Part shown: positions 21,324-26,811 of the stretch, in pieces
How positions within the stretch are numbered: the stretch's first letter is position 1
Layout: each line of letters starts with the position of its first letter
From: Paraglomus occultum
Lineage: Eukaryota > Glomeromycota > Glomeromycetes > Paraglomerales > Paraglomeraceae
Reading direction: 5' to 3'
Assembly: GCA_910592205.1 (NCBI GenBank)
Contig: CAJVPJ010000374.1
Span: forward strand, 1-26,811
DNA: 26,811 nucleotides
Notes under the pieces: generated by a model
Seen by the model: the letters and a program-made list of their open reading frames with translations, nothing else
The model's database searches: none
What the model was told of the DNA's origin: nothing
Position numbers and translations under genes: made by a program

Positions 21324-22440
21324 TAGTAGTTATGGTCGTGTTTGTTGTTATGCCTTTTCGTGAAGAGTAATTCGAATTATTTGAACATTAAAATAGTTTA
21401 ATAAACCGCTATCGCTTTAAATGTAATACCAATTACTAGACAATTAATCGATAACATTTTCCAAGCGTTTTCTAAAATAATCTTTCATAGTTTTACTAGT
21501 TGTCTAAATTTCTTTTATTAAAAGCAGATCAATTATGTAAACTAGGAGACTGGTGTATTTTGCTGTATGTAAATCCACTACGTCGTTCGCAACTGTCCAG
21601 AATTAAACATTAACTTTGGTATTTGGTATAGATTTTATCTTGGTTTTCTCTTTAAAATACCTAAATAACAATAGAACGATCGCCTTACTATCTGACAGTG
21701 CTATTTGTGAATGTTGCTGCAGCTGGTTAGTTTTCGCACTTTACGATGTAGAATTTTTTTATAATATGCGTAGCTACTTTCGTTCATGCAACTCAATCAA
21801 TGGTCGCGCATTTGTTTAGCAACAGTCGAATTGATAGCGAATCCTCAAGGGTCGAAATGTCAGCTATATTTGATGATTATGTTCTCTAGATACTTTAAAC
21901 ATTCCAACATTCTGTTTAATCCGAGTACAACCAGCCTTTTTATTTGGGAGGATACGTTAATAAGGTCGATACAGACAAAGTTCCAACATGCAGATGATAG
22001 AAATTCTAATAGCAGCGATATTATAAATGAAAAAAATAAAAAAATTTTTTCTTGCTAATAATCGGAAAGGCGATGTCGAAAGACAAACTTCTATAGGAAG
22101 AATTTTAATACTAGAAGCATAAGCAATTAGTCGCTCTTTAATATCGATGGATTACCATCAATAATCGGGACAAATTTCCATGATTCTCTATATATACCTT
22201 GCTTTGAGGTAGTATGACAATAAATATGATGATTTTGGTTCGCTGTGCCCCAATACTACACGTCTTACACAATTCATGACCAGCAAGCCATTATCGTATT
22301 AGGAATAATGAGTAAGTATGAAAATTAATAAACTATAGGAGACGATGCGCAAAAACCGTTTGATCGGCAAATCAATTGTTTCAAAGTAATGATATGCTAA
22401 TGAACGCTTATGATTCTGATCGGCGTTTTTGACGACTGGA
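21324..22440. other. Intergenic, nothing recognised
   Basis: More than 1 kb with only short frames (for example 21786-22058) that lack recognisable domains or splice context. A-rich runs near 22030-22050. Confidence 0.5.
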
Positions 22441-22441
22441 A

Positions 22442-22455
22442 ATTGGTTATAAAAA
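22442..22455 (+). promoter_or_regulatory. Probable core promoter: ATTGG plus TATAAAAA
   Basis: TATAAAAA at 22448-22455 lies 108 bp before the ATG at 22563, just after ATTGG (an inverted CCAAT). The leader downstream is A/C-rich and free of ATG, as expected for a fungal 5' UTR. Confidence 0.5.
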
Positions 22456-22562
22456 CAGCACCATTCCACCACATTTTCACTTAAACAAGTTTACAATCGA
22501 TCAAAATTACAAACATTAAATAATCAATATCAAACGCATTTTATTCCATAAAAAACTGCAAA

Positions 22563-23015
22563 ATGTTCACTTCCGTTGAATTCCTTTGTGGGATATTAAT
22601 CGGACTTATTCTCGGTCTCTCGCTGCATTATAAGACTTACAATCAGCTCGACAATATAAACCAAAAGCTTGAAACAATAATTCGAGTCGAGCCAGGAAAA
22701 TCTAAAGTAAAATCTAGATTCACTAAATCACTCAGCGAGCGAAAATATCTAGAGAACATCGAAAATTTGTGGAAAGATTTTAAAAAGTTATTTGATAAAA
22801 AACTTGAGCTGGACTCAACTTTTTCGTTTAAGAAAATGGCATCTGAAATCTACACGTTACGTGAAGGAAAAGGCATTGCAGCCTCAACTCTAAAAAACTT
22901 CTACCTACGAAAAACCAATCCGCGGAAAATGACTGTCGAAGCAATACAGGAATGGATTAATAGAGAAAAGAAGAGGGGAGAAGAAGACGTTGATAGCATT
23001 AATAATACTGTGTAG
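22563..23015 (+). CDS. Membrane-anchored protein with a C-terminal HTH-like domain (paralog of 18374-18913)
   Basis: An intronless frame of 150 residues. Residues about 6-24 (EFLCGILIGLILGLSLHY) form an N-terminal membrane anchor or signal-anchor, followed by a short coiled-coil-like stretch (LDNINQKLETII). The C-terminal half (about 70-140) reads LWKDFKKLFDKKLELDSTFS, MASEIYTLREGKGIAASTL, KNFYLRKTNP and VEAIQEWINREKK. The GI.(A/S)STL.NFY.RKT pattern between two helices resembles a helix-turn-helix, but I cannot assign a named family. A TATA-like promoter lies upstream, and a long inverted repeat begins 3 bases after the stop codon. ATG context (GCAAAATGT) is good. Function unknown. Confidence 0.75.
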   Translation: MFTSVEFLCGILIGLILGLSLHYKTYNQLDNINQKLETIIRVEPGKSKVKSRFTKSLSERKYLENIENLWKDFKKLFDKKLELDSTFSFKKMASEIYTLREGKGIAASTLKNFYLRKTNPRKMTVEAIQEWINREKKRGEEDVDSINNTV

Positions 23016-23018
23016 CAT

Positions 23019-23107
23019 AGATTCACTAGCGCGACCAAAGTATAGGGGTACTCGTTAATGGCTTTGGGTCCGAGTATTTCCTCCCATGCAATCGCTCTAG
23101 TGAATCT
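23019..23107 (+). repeat. Structured 89-base inverted repeat just after the stop of 22563-23015
   Basis: A perfect 11-bp outer stem pairs AGATTCACTAG (23019-23029) with CTAGTGAATCT (23097-23107). Inside, TACTCG (23049-23054) pairs perfectly with CGAGTA (23071-23076). GACCAAAG (23033-23040) can pair with CTTTGGGTC (23062-23070), with one bulged G. The two inner helices cross, so they are alternatives. It could be an mRNA 3'-end structure, a small-RNA precursor, or a short palindromic (foldback) insertion. Confidence 0.75.
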
Positions 23108-23496
23108 TCAAATATATCTATTTTGTTTTAAAGAAATAATAAAGTCAAGATGACAAAATACGTGTATCAATTATAAATGTCTGATTACGTTAACCTTTTG
23201 CAATACATATTCAAATCTTTGAGCAAAAAAACCAAACTCGACAATTGTCCCAACTTAACGAAAACGAGGTCTCTATTCATATCATTGTACTCATATAAAC
23301 TACAATTACAGGAATAACGTTTGTTGGAGATTGTTACTTTGATCTCTGTTCAAGTAAACGAAGCTTTACTTTTTACATACGTAATACGGTAGTCATTATG
23401 TGTACGATCATTCTAAAATGTGGGTTTATTCAATTTCTGCGCGTCTGTTGTCATTGGTCACCTTCTGCATACAATGACGAACAATGGTTACATTAT
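23108..23496. other. Intergenic, nothing recognised
   Basis: No exon, RNA gene or repeat seen. Leads into the promoter of the small gene at 23606. Confidence 0.5.
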
Positions 23497-23518
23497 GAAA
23501 CGTCTAGAAAGTTCCTAG
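23497..23518 (+). promoter_or_regulatory. Heat-shock-element-like array
   Basis: The core reads GTC-TA-GAA-AG-TTC-CT-AG at 23502-23518, two perfect inverted nGAAn/nTTCn units with weaker units on both sides, and another GAA at 23497. It lies about 90 bp before the ATG at 23606. HSF1 binds such arrays; the site is inferred from pattern only. Confidence 0.45.
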
Positions 23519-23605
23519 TACACGTCATTGATTAAGCCACTGATCAGCGTTAGTATATTAGATCACATCGCGCACAGCATCTTTCATCGAAAACAAACAA
23601 GAAAA

Positions 23606-23755
23606 ATGACTGACATCAAACAGAGTCTCAAACAGTTGAAAGAACTGTTCGAAGAAGGACTAATAACCGAGAAAGTATACGAAGAAGAGCAGAAGACACT
23701 TCTTGGTCAACTGGGTGGAGGTAACGACTTTGTGACTCGGGCGTTGGGGATGTAG
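23606..23755 (+). CDS. Small SHOCT-like protein, 49 residues
   Basis: The frame opens farther upstream (23528), but ATG 23606 (AAAAATGAC) is preferred: it gives a compact product, and the upstream residues look like leader. The sequence KQLKELFEEGLITEKVYEEEQKTLL matches the SHOCT pattern, a short amphipathic two-helix motif usually found at protein ends and thought to promote oligomerisation. The rest is a Gly-rich turn and a short tail ending in GM. A heat-shock-like element lies about 90 bp upstream. The following gene starts about 100 bp downstream on the same strand. Free-standing SHOCT-like small proteins are known from fungi and oomycetes; function unknown. Confidence 0.65.
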   Translation: MTDIKQSLKQLKELFEEGLITEKVYEEEQKTLLGQLGGGNDFVTRALGM

Positions 23756-23858
23756 AGTAGTGTGTACACAGGGTAGAGTAGACATAATAATACTACGAGT
23801 TTCTTTGTTGTGAATTATAGGACAATGTTACTAAGTTAGCATTGGCTTTTTATTTATA

Positions 23859-25879
23859 ATGCTCATAAAAGATAAAATTGAAAACTTAGAGCTAAAGAGA
23901 AAAAGGGAAGTAACGGAAGAACGTAAGACATATACGGTATAACTTTGTTTCCATGCATTTTACTTCATTGTTCTGACAAATAATTCGCTACAGCTACGAA
24001 AGCGAATAAAAAAAGATGAACAGTTAATAGTGCCATTCCAGATGCAGAGCGTGACAATGTATACTTCGTTGATCCATCGGGGGAAAGTGTTCCACTCCTT
24101 GATATGATTCGGAGAGGAGAGTTCGTCGCTTTATATGGTGCGCGCGCTTCAGGAAAATCCACGCGCGTGATTCAAGCTAAGGAACAGTTGATACGCGAAG
24201 GCTTTATTTGTGTTTAGTAAGCTTTGGTTAATAAGTTTTGTTTAAGTCAATTGACCACATTTGCAGAGTCTGATTGTCCATTCCATTTCTTTACAGCATA
24301 ACTCTCGAGATGATTAACATAGAATCTGTAGATAAATTCTGGATATCGCTAAGCCATTCATTTGAAACTAGTGTCGCTTCCAATATCAACTTTACTGGTA
24401 TCAAATCCGCTAGTGAATTCGCTAGATTACTTGGGAAAGACAGGTGTAAACAAAAGGTCGTTTTGTTTGTCGATGAGTATGATGTATTGTATGAAGCAAG
24501 TGATGAAGTTAGAACCTCATTCCTTGGGATCATCCGCGGCATAAAAAACGCAAAAGATAGTTATTCTCTCTGGTCCTCCGTGGCCATCGGTCCTTTCAGC
24601 ATCTTACATTTGAGTTCAAACAAAAGTATGTCGCCATTCAATGTGAAGGATCCATTTCCAAATCCAAATTTCACGAAGGAACAAGTGCAGTCATTGTATA
24701 GAGACTTTGCACAAGACTACGAGTTCACCATTGATCCAGCAATCATTGAGGACATTTACACGCGAACAAATGGGTATGTGAAATTTGCCGTATAATCACG
24801 TGATAATCTGAAGTCAAAAATTCACTTTCTGTCAATTTGTCAGGCATGCGGGCCTTGTATGTCTTTGCGGAAAAGCTATTTATGTACATTTATTGAGAAA
24901 ACTTGATGAAAGAAGAAGGCTTGACTCCTTAACCTGGTTGAATTTCACCATCAATTCATTGCAAAAATCAGTGCTTGATTATGCCACCTTCAGAAAGATG
25001 GTCCATACACTTACCAAAGATAAAGCCAGGCAAGCTATGCAGCTTGTTCGATCTGCATTCATAGGATACTTTGATTTAGTACACATTGTTGACAATGAAG
25101 AAAGAAACTTTGCAGAATTCTTAACAGCTGAGGGTGTACTACTTAGGGATGAAGAGAGCAAAGATAGATTTAAAATGTCATCTGTTCTTGTAGATGAGCT
25201 CATTCGGCAGAGAGTCATTCCTGAATTATTCAGGTCCACTCCAACAGTTGCAGTTCCTGAAACACGTGATGGATTCCTTGATATTATCAACATTTTGAAG
25301 ACAGTTGTTCAGTTCTTTGACCAAGACATCATTTCCCGAGCATTCTATCGGTCATTTAAAACAGCACGTGATGTATATGTGAATGGTCAGAAAAACAAAC
25401 GTGTTCCCCGAGAAAGCACCTATGATACAGAGATGAACAGAATCTTAATCAATTGGATTTCCAAACAACGCAATTTTGAGGTCACTTCTCAGTGGCATTT
25501 AGTAGAATATTGTGTCAATGAAAAAGATAAACACACATATAGTGATATTGTAGTCAAAACTCCATCTCAGACGGTTGTTTTGGAACTTCTAGCTACTGCG
25601 ACCAGAACACAACTCGACGAACACTTTGTGCGAGCAATTGAATATGGGAACAAGCTATCCGCGGAAGAAGTTTGGATAGTACATTTCACATGTGAGGATA
25701 ATTCAACCCAAAATCCTTATTATCCATCTAAGGCAGAACTTTGCAGACTTAATATTGTACACTTCTTGCATGATGAATGGTTTAAAAATGTGCGAATGAG
25801 TGCTCGATTCATGGATAGCTCTGATAACTTTAGTTATATTAATGACTCACTGATTGTACTTAACAACAATCTTAGTTAA
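23859..25879 (+). CDS. Crinkler-like P-loop NTPase with PD-(D/E)XK-type C-terminal domain, 4 exons
   Basis: Exons 23859-23922, 24024-24216, 24297-24773 and 24844-25879 join in phase (introns 101, 80 and 70 bp) into a 589-residue protein with no internal stop. A basic nuclear-signal-like LKRKREV lies near residue 16. The STAND/AAA-like NTPase has Walker A GARASGKST (residues 60-68) and Walker B VVLFVDEYDV (D145, E146). A helical middle follows, then a restriction-endonuclease-fold region with YSDIVV (D479) and VVLELLA (E492). The usual ExK lysine is replaced: the motif reads E-L-L-A. From memory, this architecture is amplified in glomeromycete genomes and belongs to the Crinkler (CRN) NTPase-REase group, whose members act in host or self nuclei. 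The first exon rests on splice phase alone; the rest is firm. Whether the nuclease fold cuts DNA is open. Confidence 0.85.
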
Positions 25880-26291
25880 TATTTCAATAACGTTTAAAGT
25901 GGCTTTTATGTCATGTATTCTTTAAAATTTCGCAGTCTAGGAATGCCTTTTAGAATGAATTTATACAAATGGCAATTTAGTTTTGCTAATAAAAATGAAA
26001 CCAAATAATCAATGCAAACGTTTTATTATATTAATATGTATGAAATCTTTTCAGGAATAAGAAAGTTACAGAAATATGATGTCGCTTTCAAGAAAGGATG
26101 GAATCGGATCTCAGGCATATAATGATAGTTACAATAATGCAGTAATGACAGCCAAAAGTAACAAAACAGTGAAACATAAAATTTATATATAGGACTATCT
26201 GTATATGTTAAATAACGAATATAACACTTCCATCGAATACGAAAAAGCAATACGTTTCTTGGAGACAGGTTGCAATTGTGGTTGTTCATAA
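25880..26291. other. Intergenic, nothing recognised
   Basis: 3' flank of the Crinkler-like gene, AT-rich, with no supported exon on either strand. Confidence 0.5.
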
Positions 26292-26811
26292 ATGATTCCG
26301 AGAGATAATTTTGCCGAATTACGTGAGGCGTTTCAAGCTCTTTCTCGATCCGAGCAAGACATATTTTTAATGGCCCAACTGAAAGCGATGAATGGCGGAG
26401 AAATAACCACCAGTCGACGTCTCAGAAAGAAAACGCGTACTAATAAGCGAACATTTTACTACTGAGATCGTAATACGCCAATTTGTCAGAAAACGTATCT
26501 CAATATGTTAGGAATTTGTCGCATTCATTTCGAAAACGTTAGAAATCACTTGGCGACGAATGGTATATACCACGTGTTCATGGTAATATAAAACGAATGC
26601 CGCGGAAAACCAAAATAACCATTGATATAAACGTTGCTACCGCTGTGAAGAACTTTCTCGAAAACTATGCGGAAATTCATGGACTGCCAAGTCCAGGTAG
26701 AAATGTCAATCGCATTACTCAATCGCTTACACTATTGCCAGCCGAAACGAGTTATAAGTCGGTCTATCGTGATTTTATTGCAGGTCTCGAAAATGATAAC
26801 ACGTTGAAATT
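26292..26811 (+). pseudogene. Broken DDE-transposase-like relic, 5' part, runs off the window
   Basis: From ATG 26292 the frame reads LREAFQALSRSEQDIFLMAQ and RRLRKKTRTNKRTFYY, then meets TGA at 26463. The same frame continues with PICQKTYLNMLGIC, and near 26565-26572 the family sequence moves to another frame: PRVHGNIKRMP, FLENYAEIHGLPSPG, LTLLPAETSYKSVYRDF. These blocks match, from memory, the N-terminal part of a transposase-like family abundant in glomeromycetes and some invertebrates. One stop and one single-base deletion make this copy dead unless sequence errors are involved. The catalytic domain would lie beyond the right edge. Confidence 0.75.

Noticed and set aside
23033-23076. H-type pseudoknot formed by the two crossing helices
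   Set aside because: There is no linker between the two 3' strands (23070/23071), so both helices cannot readily form together; they are better read as alternatives.

Overview
The window is nuclear DNA of an intron-rich fungus. The conserved genes carry many short GT-AG introns, mostly 63-115 bp. The accessory genes match families I associate with arbuscular mycorrhizal fungi (Glomeromycotina): a Crinkler-type P-loop NTPase with a PD-(D/E)XK-like tail, a relic of a DDE-transposase-like family, a decayed family-B DNA polymerase and small SHOCT-like proteins. The lineage is an inference from recalled family content; no search was run and base composition was not computed.

Layout. Positions 1-1541 (-) hold the 5' part of DPH1 (diphthamide synthesis). 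It is head-to-head with POL2 (+, 1662-8473), the DNA polymerase epsilon catalytic subunit, across a 120-bp shared promoter that contains an MluI cell-cycle box. POL2 has 12 exons, one GC-AG intron, a single-base frame break at a T6 run, and no C-terminal CysB metal-binding module. From 8474 to 11642 there are decayed or unrecognised reading frames and a small direct-repeat cluster. From 11643 to 14216 (+) lies an eight-exon gene for a Q/P-rich, RGG/RD-rich low-complexity protein.

From about 15.0 to 19.8 kb the DNA looks like a graveyard of mobile and duplicated sequence. It holds a polymerase-B relic, a ~0.4-kb repeat in inverted orientation at both edges, a Tc1/mariner HTH relic fused to the end of a minus-strand host-like gene, a 51-bp tandem duplication inside an intron, and a minus-strand membrane-anchored protein.

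From 20.7 kb come PAM16/TIM16 (mitochondrial import motor; 3 exons), a second member of the membrane-anchored family (22563-23015) followed at once by a strongly self-complementary 3' hairpin, a 49-residue SHOCT-like protein behind a heat-shock-element-like site, the intact Crinkler-like NTPase gene (23859-25879), and a broken transposase relic running off the right edge.

The housekeeping genes (DPH1, POL2, PAM16) are functionally unrelated to each other. The candidate novelty lies in POL2 (lost CysB module, frame break), in the paired membrane-anchored family, and in the structured element after 23015.
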